Assembly: GCA_910587555.1 (NCBI GenBank)
Contig: CAJULV010000023.1
Location: 1 to 42,532, forward strand
Length of the DNA stretch: 42,532 bases
Direction of reading: 5' to 3'
Source: an uncultured Acetatifactor sp.
GTDB taxonomy: Bacteria; Bacillota; Clostridia; Lachnospirales; Lachnospiraceae
Position numbers and translations under genes: made by a program. Shown in pieces: positions 15,526-23,673 of this stretch; positions within the stretch are counted from its first letter, which is position 1; each line of letters begins with the position of its first letter. The notes under the pieces are model-generated. The model did no database searches, was not told the origin of the DNA, and saw only the letters and a program-made list of their open reading frames with translations.

Positions 15526-17256
15526 CTACTTTTCTTCCGGCTTCTTCCCGGCGGCTTTCTCTTCCGGTGCTTCCGTAGCCTTCCCGGCGGCTTTCTCTCC
15601 CGGTGCTTCCGCAGCCTTCCCGGCAGCTTTTTCTCCAGCGGCATCCTTCTCTTTCACGCCGCCCTTCTTCGAAGCCGCCTTCTTTTTCAGCGCCTCCGCC
15701 TTTTCCTTTTCTTCCTGCGCCGCCTTCAGCCTTTCTGCCTGTTCTTCCTTCAGCCTGTTGGCTTCCGCCTCCGGAAGCCTGCTGCTGATCCGGGTAATCC
15801 GGTAGATTTTCTCCTGCATCTCCCTTGACAGCATCCCTGCATCCATACGCCATACCCAGTTCCCGCCAAGCGTGGACGGTTTATTAATCCGTGCCTCCTT
15901 ATCCAGTCCCAGGAAATCCTGCAGCGGCGTGACACAGGTATTTGCCGAACTCATCATGGCCAGTCGCACGAAATCCCAGTATTTCTCCTCATCCGGCGTA
16001 TTTTCGTTATTCATGTATTCTGCCGCAAAGGCCCTGGACTCCTCGTCAAGCCCCTTATACCACTGCACCAATGTCTCATTGTCATGGGTCCCCGTATAAA
16101 CTACGCAGTTCCGATTATAACTATGTGGCAGATAGTCTGTCTCCTCCCTGGGGTCAAAGGCAAATTCCAATACCTTCATCCCCGGATAGCCGCTGTCCTC
16201 CAGAAGCTTCACCACGGTATCCGTCAGGAAGCCCAGATCCTCCGCAATGATGCCTTCTTTACCGAACCGGCTCTGCAGCACCCGGAACAGCTCCATCCCG
16301 GGTCCCTTCTCCCAATGCCCGTTCTCCGCGGTCTCCGCGCCGTAAGGAATGCTGTAGTATTCGTCAAATCCGCGGAAATGGTCAATCCGAACCACGTCAT
16401 ACAGCTTAAAGCAATGCTCCAGCCTGCGGCACCACCACCGGAATCCTGTCTGCTTATGGTAATCCCATTTGTACAGAGGATTCCCCCACAGCTGACCCGT
16501 AGCGGAAAAAGCATCCGGAGGGCATCCCGCAACGGCCAAAGGCTGTGACTCCGAGTCAAACTGGAACATTTCCGGGTTCGCCCAGGCATCCGCCGAGTCG
16601 AAAGCCACATAGATGGGAATATCTCCGATAAATTCGATGCCATTCTCGTTTGCGTAGGATTTCAGTTTTTTCCACTGCACATGGAACTGGAACTGAAGGT
16701 ACTTATAAAATTCAATGTCAAAATAGCACTCTCTTCTATAATAATCCAGCGCGTTGGACCAGCGTTTCCGAATGTCCTCCGCCCATTCCTCCCAGGCGGC
16801 TCCGTCAAAGCGTTTCTTTACCGCCATAAACAGGGCATAGTCTTCCAGCCATTCGGCATTCTCCTGTACGAAACGGTTGAATTCCGGGTTCTCCGAAATC
16901 CTGCTGCGCTCATAAGCCAGATGCAGCAGCGGAAAACGCGCCTCGTATATTTTACCATAATCCACACAGGCGGGATCGTCCCCGAAATCACATGCTTCGC
17001 ATTCCTCTTTTGTCAGTACCCCTTCCTCGATCAGCGCCTCCGGATCGATAAAATAGGGATTCCCCGCAAAGGAGGAGAAGGACTGATAGGGCGAATCCCC
17101 GTAGCTGGTAGGGGACAGGGGCAAAATCTGCCAGTAGCTCTGTCCGCACTCCTTCAGCCAGTCAATAAAGTCATACGCTTCTTTTGAAAAACACCCGATG
17201 CCGTACTTTGACGGCAGGCTTGCAATGGGAAGTAAGATCCCGCTTGCTCTCTTCAT
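15526..17256 (-). CDS. malQ: 4-alpha-glucanotransferase with Lys/Ala-rich tail
   Basis: GH77 amylomaltase that disproportionates maltodextrins in the cytoplasm, 576 residues. Catalytic residues are readable: D292 in VVRIDHFRGF, E339 in GIIAEDLGF, D392 in GTHDNETLV. The usual enzyme ends near residue 495-500 (MQEKIYRITRISSRLP). Here about 76 further residues follow: a charged, helix-prone segment (~495-530) and then three 12-residue repeats of type GEKAAGKATEAP (541-576). The tail resembles Ala/Lys/Pro-rich linkers and could bind acidic polymers or be disordered. The ATG 17256 follows AGGGGG. It lies 66 nt after pulA and 113 nt before the debranching enzyme. Confidence 0.92.
   Translation of the reverse strand: MKRASGILLPIASLPSKYGIGCFSKEAYDFIDWLKECGQSYWQILPLSPTSYGDSPYQSFSSFAGNPYFIDPEALIEEGVLTKEECEACDFGDDPACVDYGKIYEARFPLLHLAYERSRISENPEFNRFVQENAEWLEDYALFMAVKKRFDGAAWEEWAEDIRKRWSNALDYYRRECYFDIEFYKYLQFQFHVQWKKLKSYANENGIEFIGDIPIYVAFDSADAWANPEMFQFDSESQPLAVAGCPPDAFSATGQLWGNPLYKWDYHKQTGFRWWCRRLEHCFKLYDVVRIDHFRGFDEYYSIPYGAETAENGHWEKGPGMELFRVLQSRFGKEGIIAEDLGFLTDTVVKLLEDSGYPGMKVLEFAFDPREETDYLPHSYNRNCVVYTGTHDNETLVQWYKGLDEESRAFAAEYMNNENTPDEEKYWDFVRLAMMSSANTCVTPLQDFLGLDKEARINKPSTLGGNWVWRMDAGMLSREMQEKIYRITRISSRLPEAEANRLKEEQAERLKAAQEEKEKAEALKKKAASKKGGVKEKDAAGEKAAGKAAEAPGEKAAGKATEAPEEKAAGKKPEEK
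15529..15636 (-). repeat. 36-bp coding repeats in the malQ tail
   Basis: Three consecutive 36-bp units encode residues 541-576 of MalQ (two nearly identical, the last diverged). They are in frame, so unit gain or loss would only change tail length. Confidence 0.85.
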
Positions 17257-17322
17257 ACCGATACCCCCTGTTTTTGATATTTCTTCTTTGTAAAAAATAT
17301 AGGAAAAAGAATTCCCCTGCCG

Positions 17323-19374
17323 TCACACACGCTTCCGCCTGCCCAACAGGATGCCGCTGTGAGGCGCCGCCGGAATTCCTTCTTCCGTAAACACGGCAGC
17401 CCTGCAGCAGTCCGCCTGGCTGCCGTCGGCCAGAATCTCCCACACTGTCCCTTCGGTTTCGCCGACTTCGCAATTCTCCCGGCGCGCCGCTGCCTGATGT
17501 CCTGCCGCCTGCAGGGCAGCTTCCCCCTCTCTGCAGCCCTGTTCCGGCAATGCCACCTTCCACTCCCTGTCGGAAGCATTGTAGACAATGAACAGTTCCT
17601 CCCACGGGGAAGGACGGGAAGCCCGGTTGTCCACCAGGAAAGAGACTACTCCTTCCCCATGAATTCTCCTGCACATCACCCGGGCGGCAGCTTCGGGCGA
17701 TTTGTCGCACAGCCCCGGCAGCTTCTTCCGCAGGCGTATCAGGCCCCTGTAGTACTCAACCAGTTCCCCGTACTCCACAGTCCTGCGCCACCGAAGCATA
17801 TTGAGTTCCGGTGAAGAGCAGTAGCTGTTGTCCTCTCCCAGCTTCGTTCTCGCGAATTCCTCCCCTGCCTGGAGGAACAGATTCCCCTGACAGGTAAAAT
17901 ACATAAAGGCGGCAAGCTTATTGGCGGCAAGCACATCCGCGTACTGCCTGTGAAAATCCGCCTTCTCCCCATGCATGGACAGCACCAGCTTATCCCACAG
18001 CGTGTAATTGTCGTGGGCGGAGACATAGTTTATAATCTGTCTGCAGCTTTTCGGCTCAAAGCAGGCTCCGCCGTCCTTCCAGCCGGTCACCGCATGGAGG
18101 ACCATCGGTTCCAGCCCCGCCCCTCCGTTGACAAAGCCTGGTTCCTCGGCGTAGAATACGCTTCCCTTGATTACATCCCTGGTATCATCACTGAAAATCC
18201 CGATGCCGTCGTTCAGGTATCCCGCATTCTTTTTGTGAGCCGCCCTGGTGCCCTTTTCCATAGGAGAATCGTCGGCACTCCAGGGTTCCCCATAGAGCAG
18301 CTTCTCACCCGGGCCGAATGCCTCGTCCAGCTCCGCCCGAATCCGGTTCATCAGCTCCACCGTAAGCAGCCCCATCAGGTCAAACCGGAATCCGTCCATG
18401 TGATATTCCCTGGCCCAGTACATGACGGAGTCCGCTATATAATTATCCACCATGGAACGCCCTGCGGCAATGTCATTTCCGCAGGCCGAACCGTTGGCAA
18501 GGCTCCCGTCCTCCTCGTAGCGGTAATAATACCCCGGCACCATCCGCTGCAGCCAGGAATCCTCGTGATGGGTATGATTGTAAACCACATCCATAATAAC
18601 CCGGATGCCGCTTTTATGCAAGGCCTGAATCATCTCCTTGCACTCCCGGATTCTGACCGTGCCGTCATTTGGGTCCGTAGCGTAAGAGCCTTCCGGTACA
18701 TTGTAGTTCACCGGGTCATAGCCCCAGTTAAACTGCTTTTCGTCCCCCGCCTCGTCTACGGAACCGTAGTCAAAAAAGGGCAGCAGATGCACATGAGTAA
18801 CACCCAGTTTTTTCAGATAATCCACACAGGTGGGATAGTCGCCTCCCGTCCCTGTCACGGTAAAAGCCTTATACTTCCCCCTGTATTCCCCGGGAATGCC
18901 GCTGTCCGCGTCATGGGAAAAGTCCTTGATATGCAGTTCATAAATAATCTGTTCACCGCATCCCTCCGGCGCCCTGTCCGCCTCAAATCCCGGCGGATTC
19001 GTCCTGGACAGGTCCACCGCCATGCTTCTGCCGCCATTGCAGCTGCAGCCTGCCGCATATGGGTCCGCGGTACGGGTGTCCCTGCCGTCTATCCGCACCA
19101 GATAATCATAATACATGCCATGGAGATTTTCCGGAAACTCGGCTTTCCATGTCCCCTTTTCACCCGCCTGCATCTGCCTTCTGCAATATACCTCTTCCGC
19201 AATACCGTCCTTATATAAACGTAATTCTATTTTTTCTGCAGGCGGGCTCCAGACTTTAAATACCGTCCTTCCCTCCGAACACACTGCCCCCAGATCTTTA
19301 CCGTCATATCGAAATTTCGCGTCAAACGCCTCGCTTGTAAAAAACGCCATGCTCTCGGCCACACTGTTTTTCAT
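17323..19374 (-). CDS. pulA: Type I pullulanase
   Basis: GH13 enzyme cutting alpha-1,6 links of pullulan and limit dextrins, 683 residues from ATG 19374 (AGGAGAGAGA upstream). A short CBM48-like N-terminal module (~30-110, VFKVWSPPAEKIELRLY) is followed by the barrel. The type I pullulanase signature is NWGYDP at 216-221 (normally YNWGYDP; here preceded by Phe). Catalytic residues: D332 in GFRFDL, E363 in YGEPW, D455 in SAHDN. There is no signal peptide or anchor, so it acts on imported dextrin or glycogen. A terminator-like hairpin lies directly upstream between malG and this gene, implying separate control of transport and breakdown. Confidence 0.93.
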   Translation of the reverse strand: MKNSVAESMAFFTSEAFDAKFRYDGKDLGAVCSEGRTVFKVWSPPAEKIELRLYKDGIAEEVYCRRQMQAGEKGTWKAEFPENLHGMYYDYLVRIDGRDTRTADPYAAGCSCNGGRSMAVDLSRTNPPGFEADRAPEGCGEQIIYELHIKDFSHDADSGIPGEYRGKYKAFTVTGTGGDYPTCVDYLKKLGVTHVHLLPFFDYGSVDEAGDEKQFNWGYDPVNYNVPEGSYATDPNDGTVRIRECKEMIQALHKSGIRVIMDVVYNHTHHEDSWLQRMVPGYYYRYEEDGSLANGSACGNDIAAGRSMVDNYIADSVMYWAREYHMDGFRFDLMGLLTVELMNRIRAELDEAFGPGEKLLYGEPWSADDSPMEKGTRAAHKKNAGYLNDGIGIFSDDTRDVIKGSVFYAEEPGFVNGGAGLEPMVLHAVTGWKDGGACFEPKSCRQIINYVSAHDNYTLWDKLVLSMHGEKADFHRQYADVLAANKLAAFMYFTCQGNLFLQAGEEFARTKLGEDNSYCSSPELNMLRWRRTVEYGELVEYYRGLIRLRKKLPGLCDKSPEAAARVMCRRIHGEGVVSFLVDNRASRPSPWEELFIVYNASDREWKVALPEQGCREGEAALQAAGHQAAARRENCEVGETEGTVWEILADGSQADCCRAAVFTEEGIPAAPHSGILLGRRKRV

Positions 19375-19387
19375 TCTCTCTCCTAAC

Positions 19388-19433
19388 AAAAATGCCGCCG
19401 CAATACAATGAAAGGTATCTGCAGCAGCATTTT
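19388..19433 (-). terminator. Terminator or attenuator between malG and pulA
   Basis: On the minus strand AAAATGCTGCTGCA (19420-19433) pairs with TGCGGCGGCATTTT (19389-19402) as a 14-bp stem with two G-U pairs and a 17-nt loop, followed by TTTTTG. The pulA ribosome binding site begins right after the T run. It would end most malEFG transcripts while letting some proceed into pulA. Confidence 0.75.
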
Positions 19434-19438
19434 AATTT

Positions 19439-19468
19439 ATTTTACATCATATCACATATAACTGTCAA
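19439..19468 (-). promoter_or_regulatory. Possible internal promoter before pulA
   Basis: Minus-strand TTGACA (19463-19468), 18-bp spacer, TAAAAT (19439-19444). The predicted start would lie at the top of the hairpin at 19388-19433, so a transcript from here would meet the attenuator at once unless it is controlled. Confidence 0.45.
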
Positions 19469-19499
19469 GCCAAACACCCGGCTGTTATATTGTATTTCA

Positions 19500-20372
19500 T
19501 CAGCCCTTCACGGCTCCGGCCACGCCTTCCACATAGCATCTCTGTGACAGCAGGAACACCAGGGCAATGGGAATGGAAATCAATACGCAACCCGCATAGA
19601 ACTGGGTATAGTAGTACTCCACATATTCCTTCTCCAGCATGGTCCACAGGCCGATGGCAATGGTGTAGTATTTCATGTCATTGCCCATGATGACCTTGGC
19701 GAAAATGTAGTCCACCCAGGGACCCATAAAGGAAGTCAGCAGCGTATAGGTAATAATCGGCTTGGAAAGCGGAATGGTAATCTTGATAAACGTATCCCAC
19801 TTTGTAGCGCCGTCAATATAGGCCGCTTCGTCTATGGAACGGGAGATGGTGTCAAAGAACCCCTTGGCCATGTAAAAGCCCAGTCCCGCGCCTCCCGAGT
19901 ACACCAGTATCAGCGACAGCTGCTTCAGCGCGCCAGTCTCCAGAAGTCCCAGGCCTTTCAGGATATAATACACCGCAATCATGGACATAAAGCCCGGAAA
20001 CATTCCCAGTATCATGGCAATGTTCATAAACTTTTTACGCATCTTGAAGCGCAGGCGGCTCATAACATAGGATACGCACAATACGAAAAACGCGGAAAGC
20101 AGCGTACTGAAAATCGCTATCACCAGGGTATTCATAAACCACCTGGTAAAATCAATATTGGTGCCGCCTGAAATCTTGCTGTTGACACCCATAATCAACT
20201 CTTTATAGTTATTCAGGGTAAAACCCTTAGGCCAGATGTAAGTCTTGTAGGAGCCGCCCTCCTCCCGGAAGGAGGTCAGGATGACAAACAAGATCGGCAG
20301 CACCCAGATAATGCTCAGGATTGTCAGCAAAACATAACAGGCCGCATTGGTAATCATTCTTTTTGCTTTCAT
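19500..20372 (-). CDS. malG: Maltodextrin ABC transporter permease MalG
   Basis: Inner permease subunit, 290 residues, with six hydrophobic segments. The ATPase-contact EAA loop is EAAYIDGATKWDTFIKITIP (~190-209). The C-terminal VEGVAGAVKG is typical of MalG/MdxG. The start ATG overlaps the malF stop by one base (TAATG), so the two are coupled. It works with MalF and the MalE binding protein; the energising MsmX/MsmK-type ATPase is not in this window and is commonly encoded elsewhere in Firmicutes. Confidence 0.92.
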   Translation of the reverse strand: MKAKRMITNAACYVLLTILSIIWVLPILFVILTSFREEGGSYKTYIWPKGFTLNNYKELIMGVNSKISGGTNIDFTRWFMNTLVIAIFSTLLSAFFVLCVSYVMSRLRFKMRKKFMNIAMILGMFPGFMSMIAVYYILKGLGLLETGALKQLSLILVYSGGAGLGFYMAKGFFDTISRSIDEAAYIDGATKWDTFIKITIPLSKPIITYTLLTSFMGPWVDYIFAKVIMGNDMKYYTIAIGLWTMLEKEYVEYYYTQFYAGCVLISIPIALVFLLSQRCYVEGVAGAVKG

Positions 20373-21766
20373 TATTGGAACGCCCCCTCATCTTTGTAGG
20401 CACCTGTACGGTGGTAGGTTAACAGTGACAATGTGGCAAGGATAATAAATACCAGGATGCCGATAACCGCGCCCAGGTTATAGTCCTTCTGGGTAATGGT
20501 CAGTTTGTACAGCCAGGTAACCAACAGGTCCGTTTTACCTGCGTAATAGTATTCCAGAGAGTCCGGGCCGCCGCCTGACAGCAGGAAAATCACGTTGAAG
20601 TTATTGATGTTTCCCGTGAAGGATGTAATCAGGTTGGGCGTCATTATGAAAATCATATAAGGAAGCGTAATCTTCCTGAAGATCACGGGCGCGCTGGCAC
20701 CGTCAATCTTCGCCGCCTCATATAAATCCGCCGGAATATTCTGCAGGATACCTGTGGTGGACAGCATGGTAAAAGGTACGCCAATCCAGATATTGATGCA
20801 GATAATCGTAATCTTCGCCAGCAGCGGATCCGTGAAGAAAGGGATGGACTCCGTCGCTCCGAGAATGCCGAAATCCCTCAAAAGCACGTTCACCGGCCCG
20901 TTTGCGTTGAAAATAGTCCTCATGGTCAGCAGGGTGACGAACTGAGGCACCGCAACGGACAGCACGAACATAAATCTCCAGAATCCCTTGGCCCTGGTAC
21001 CCTTACGGTTAATCAGCAGCGCCAGCAGCAGTCCCAGGATATAACAGCTTATCGTTGCGAAAACAGCCCAAATCAGCGTCCATCCCAGCACGGGCCAGAA
21101 TGTGGTTGCAAGAGAGCTGCTGGAGGCAACCAGGGACTTGAAATTCTCCAGGCCAACCCAGGAAAACAGGGTTCCGGGGGGCTGATGCTCATGGTCATAG
21201 CTGGTAAAGGCAATCAGAATCATAAATACCAGCGGTACTATGGTAAAAATCAGAATTCCCACAATGGGCAGTGTCATCAGGAACGCATGCAGATTCTCCT
21301 CAAACAAAGATCTGATGTCATCCTTAAAGCCGGGGATATGCTGCCCCTTTGCCTTACGTACCTGAGTACAGTAAGCGCTCTTTCCCGACATGCAGGCGAT
21401 GAAGATGATGCCGGCAGTCAGAACCAGCGTAATTACGCCGTAGAGCAGGCAGAGCATGGAATTATCTCCCAATGCATACTCGTAAATTCCCAGAGCCTCG
21501 TTGTACACCTGCCTCTGTTCCACGGTGCCCAGCGTGACGAAATCACCCAGAGAACTCACGCCGAATACAATCATATAAACAAAATACAGAATTTCCAGCG
21601 CCAGGAAGATAGCACCCCTGACAATCTGCTTATTCAGAATATTGCCAAGTCCGAAAACAAAGAAGGACAGCCGGGTCATGGTATCGCCTTTTTTAAATAC
21701 CTGTGATATGCTCTCATCCCTGGGCTTATCATATTGAAGCGAAGCTTTTTTCTTAAAAAGTCCCAT
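20372..21766 (-). CDS. malF: Maltodextrin ABC transporter permease MalF
   Basis: 464-residue permease. An N-terminal extension of ~165 residues carries extra hydrophobic segments (RGAIFLALEILYFVYMIVFG; LLYGVITLVLTAGIIFIACM) before the core of six helices, as in Gram-positive MalF/MdxF. The EAA loop is YEAAKIDGASAPVIFRKITL (~365-385). The C-terminus FNVIFLLSGGGPDS...NLGAVIGILVF matches sugar permeases of the CUT1 class. ATG 21766 follows caggagg. It is separated from malE by 145 nt containing a stable hairpin, a usual way to make more binding protein than permease. Confidence 0.92.
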   Translation of the reverse strand: MGLFKKKASLQYDKPRDESISQVFKKGDTMTRLSFFVFGLGNILNKQIVRGAIFLALEILYFVYMIVFGVSSLGDFVTLGTVEQRQVYNEALGIYEYALGDNSMLCLLYGVITLVLTAGIIFIACMSGKSAYCTQVRKAKGQHIPGFKDDIRSLFEENLHAFLMTLPIVGILIFTIVPLVFMILIAFTSYDHEHQPPGTLFSWVGLENFKSLVASSSSLATTFWPVLGWTLIWAVFATISCYILGLLLALLINRKGTRAKGFWRFMFVLSVAVPQFVTLLTMRTIFNANGPVNVLLRDFGILGATESIPFFTDPLLAKITIICINIWIGVPFTMLSTTGILQNIPADLYEAAKIDGASAPVIFRKITLPYMIFIMTPNLITSFTGNINNFNVIFLLSGGGPDSLEYYYAGKTDLLVTWLYKLTITQKDYNLGAVIGILVFIILATLSLLTYHRTGAYKDEGAFQ

Positions 21767-21823
21767 TGGAAACCTCCTGTTAGAGTCGCTGCGCGCTTAT
21801 TTTGATGGGTTGGAATTTGGGAA

Positions 21824-21855
21824 CAATGGAGAACCACCGCGGTGATTCTCCATTG
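21824..21855. promoter_or_regulatory. malE-malF intercistronic hairpin
   Basis: CAATGGAGAA (21824-21833) and TTCTCCATTG (21846-21855) form a perfect 10-bp stem around a palindromic ACCGCGGT. No T run follows on the minus strand, so it looks like an RNA-stabilising or partial-termination hairpin rather than a full terminator. Confidence 0.6.
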
Positions 21856-21911
21856 CTTTCAGACATAACGGGGCAATGCCGCTCCGCGGTATGTATTCGT
21901 ATTGCACAGTT

Positions 21912-23238
21912 TTATTCGGCTGTCATGGCCGCAACAAAGGCATCCAGCTTCTCCTGGGCATTGTCCTTTGTAATCTCACCGCTTCTGATCTCGGTGGGGA
22001 TTGCGCCTGCATAAGACCAGTACCTTGCGCTGAAGGTGCTGTTGACAGGCTGTGCCACACTGGCTGTATTGGACTCGTTGATAAGCACGGTTGCGAGAGG
22101 GTCAGCCAGGACTTTCTCGCTGGCTCCTGCCGCCTTGTTGGCGGGAACCTGCTGAGACAGCTCATAGCGCAGGATCTGGTTCTCTTCGTTTCCGATAAAT
22201 GCCGCAAACTGAACTGCCGCCGCCATATTCTTGGACTGTGCGTTAACGCCGATTGCCTTGGAGCCGTAGAAGCCTAACAGCTGATGGTCCGTGCCGTCTG
22301 GATTAAAGGTAGGAATAACAGCCATTCCCAGGTCCTCACCCAGCGCATCCTTGTAGAGCTGATAGTTCCAGCTTCCGTCGAACCATGCCCCAAGCCTGTG
22401 GCTCTCAATCAGTTCGCTTACGGTAATCTCGCCGTCAAAAGCGCATTTGGGATTGTTGATCAGGTCAATCAGGTAATTGGTTACTGCCAGGCCAGTAGGA
22501 CTGTTCCAGTCCACGCCTGCGGAAAGGTCGCTTCCGTCAGGCCCGAAGATGCTGCAGCCTGCTCCGTAATAGTAGCAGCCCAGCTTCCAGCCGCCTGCGG
22601 ACTCGAAATAATAGTTGTATACATCATCGGCTGTCTCTTTTGCCATGATCTTCTCCAGGGATGTAATGTCGGACTCATCCAGGAGCGTCTTGTCATAATA
22701 CATAAAGAAGGTATTGTGGGTGAAAGGAATTCCGTAAACCTTATCGTCGATCATTACGGTATCCTTAACGGAATCCGCCATGTCGTTCCTCACCATGGCC
22801 TCGGTGTCGCCGCCCAGCTGTGCGATTGCGCCTGCCTCTACCAGCTGCGGAAGCTGGTCATTGGAAAACAGGAATACGTCTGCGGCATTGCCTACATCCT
22901 TCAGCACTTCATCCTGGCACTTGTCCTCGCCTACCACCTCAGTGGTCCAGGTGATGTTGTACTCCGGATGCGCTGCAGCAAAATTCTCCTGCATCTGGCT
23001 CATGGTGCCTGTGTCAATCTGGTTCTGAGGGCACCATACCTTCAGGGCGATGTCCTGTGTCTCACCGGAAGCTGCCCCCCCCTGAGGCATTTTCGCTTCC
23101 GCCCTCCTGGGATGCTCCCTCTGTCCCACCGCTCTGGGAAGAACTTCCCTGAGAGCCGGAATCGTTGCCGCAGCCCGCAAGAAGCGCAGCCGTCATAGCC
23201 GCCGTCAGAAACATTGCACAAATTTTTTTCTTTTTCAT
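21912..23238 (-). CDS. malE: Maltodextrin-binding lipoprotein MalE, split by a G8 frameshift
   Basis: Solute-binding protein of the MalEFG importer. ATG 23238 with aggagg upstream begins a lipoprotein signal peptide MKKKKICAMFLTAAMTAALL with lipobox LLAGC, Cys23 being the lipidation site. A Ser/Gly/Glu linker then meets a run of eight G (plus-strand C8, 23075-23082). In this frame translation stops at 23062 after 58 residues. The mature domain (ALKVWCPQNQIDTGTMSQMQENFAAAHP... to TAE at 21912) is in the next frame, open from 23180. Seven G would join the two into a normal ~441-residue protein. Everything else is intact, so this is phase variation, a recent mutation or a base-call error. Confidence 0.88.
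23075..23082 (-). repeat. G8 homopolymer inside malE
   Basis: Eight consecutive G (minus strand) in the linker between the lipobox and the sugar-binding domain. The reading frame of the whole gene requires seven (or ten). Confidence 0.9.
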
Positions 23239-23280
23239 TCAAAAATCCTCCTTTTAGAAAAACTTTATAGTTTCTTTAAA

Positions 23281-23442
23281 TTTCGTTAAAATGAAAATAT
23301 CATATTTTTAGAAATGCGTCAACCCACATTTGTGCAGCTTTTTTGCCGAATTAAGCCATTTTCACATATTATTATGCAATTTGCATCTTATTTCGAAAAT
23401 ATTCGCGAAACTTTTTAACGAAACTTTTATTAATAAATTTCG
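23281..23442. promoter_or_regulatory. CGAAA/TTTCG operator-like cluster
   Basis: Five CGAAA or TTTCG half-sites lie within about 160 bp between malE and the divergent regulator: 23281-23285, 23391-23398 (fused as TTTCGAAA), 23406-23410, 23419-23423 and 23438-23442. The last two flank a palindromic TTTATTAATAAA centre, and the first sits at the predicted malE start point. They are plausible binding sites for the adjacent LacI-type regulator. The rest of the 435-bp gap holds the two promoters and no further ORF that I would call. Confidence 0.4.
23294..23322 (-). promoter_or_regulatory. malE promoter
   Basis: Minus-strand TTGACG (23317-23322), 17-bp spacer, TATTTT (23294-23299), about 55 nt upstream of the malE ATG. 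A TTTCG half-site lies just downstream, placed to block initiation. Confidence 0.65.
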
Positions 23443-23582
23443 CATTTCCCTCCCCTCCCCCTCTTCTTCCCCATTGGACGCACAGGCTTATTCACAGGGC
23501 TTTTCCTTCCGCCGTCACGGCAGAGCAGCACCCGATGTCTTTTCCCAAGCCATTTTGTCCGCCTTAAGTTTCGAACACAGGC

Positions 23583-23650
23583 TTGTTTTTTCACTGTCGT
23601 CTTGTTATAATCGTATTATATGGAAAAGCAGTTATTGTGATTTTTCACAA
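23583..23650 (+). promoter_or_regulatory. Promoter and possible operator of the LacI-type regulator
   Basis: TTGTTT (23583-23588), 17-bp spacer, TATAAT (23606-23611). Downstream of the predicted start is an inverted repeat TTGTGA-TTTT-TCACAA (23635-23650), a candidate autoregulatory operator just before the ribosome binding site. Confidence 0.55.
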
Positions 23651-23673
23651 AATTTCAGGGGGATGACACGGGT

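Noticed and set aside
23042..23242. 66-codon ORF over the malE 5' end
   Set aside because: Different frame from the lipoprotein signal peptide; it has no features and is a shadow of malE.
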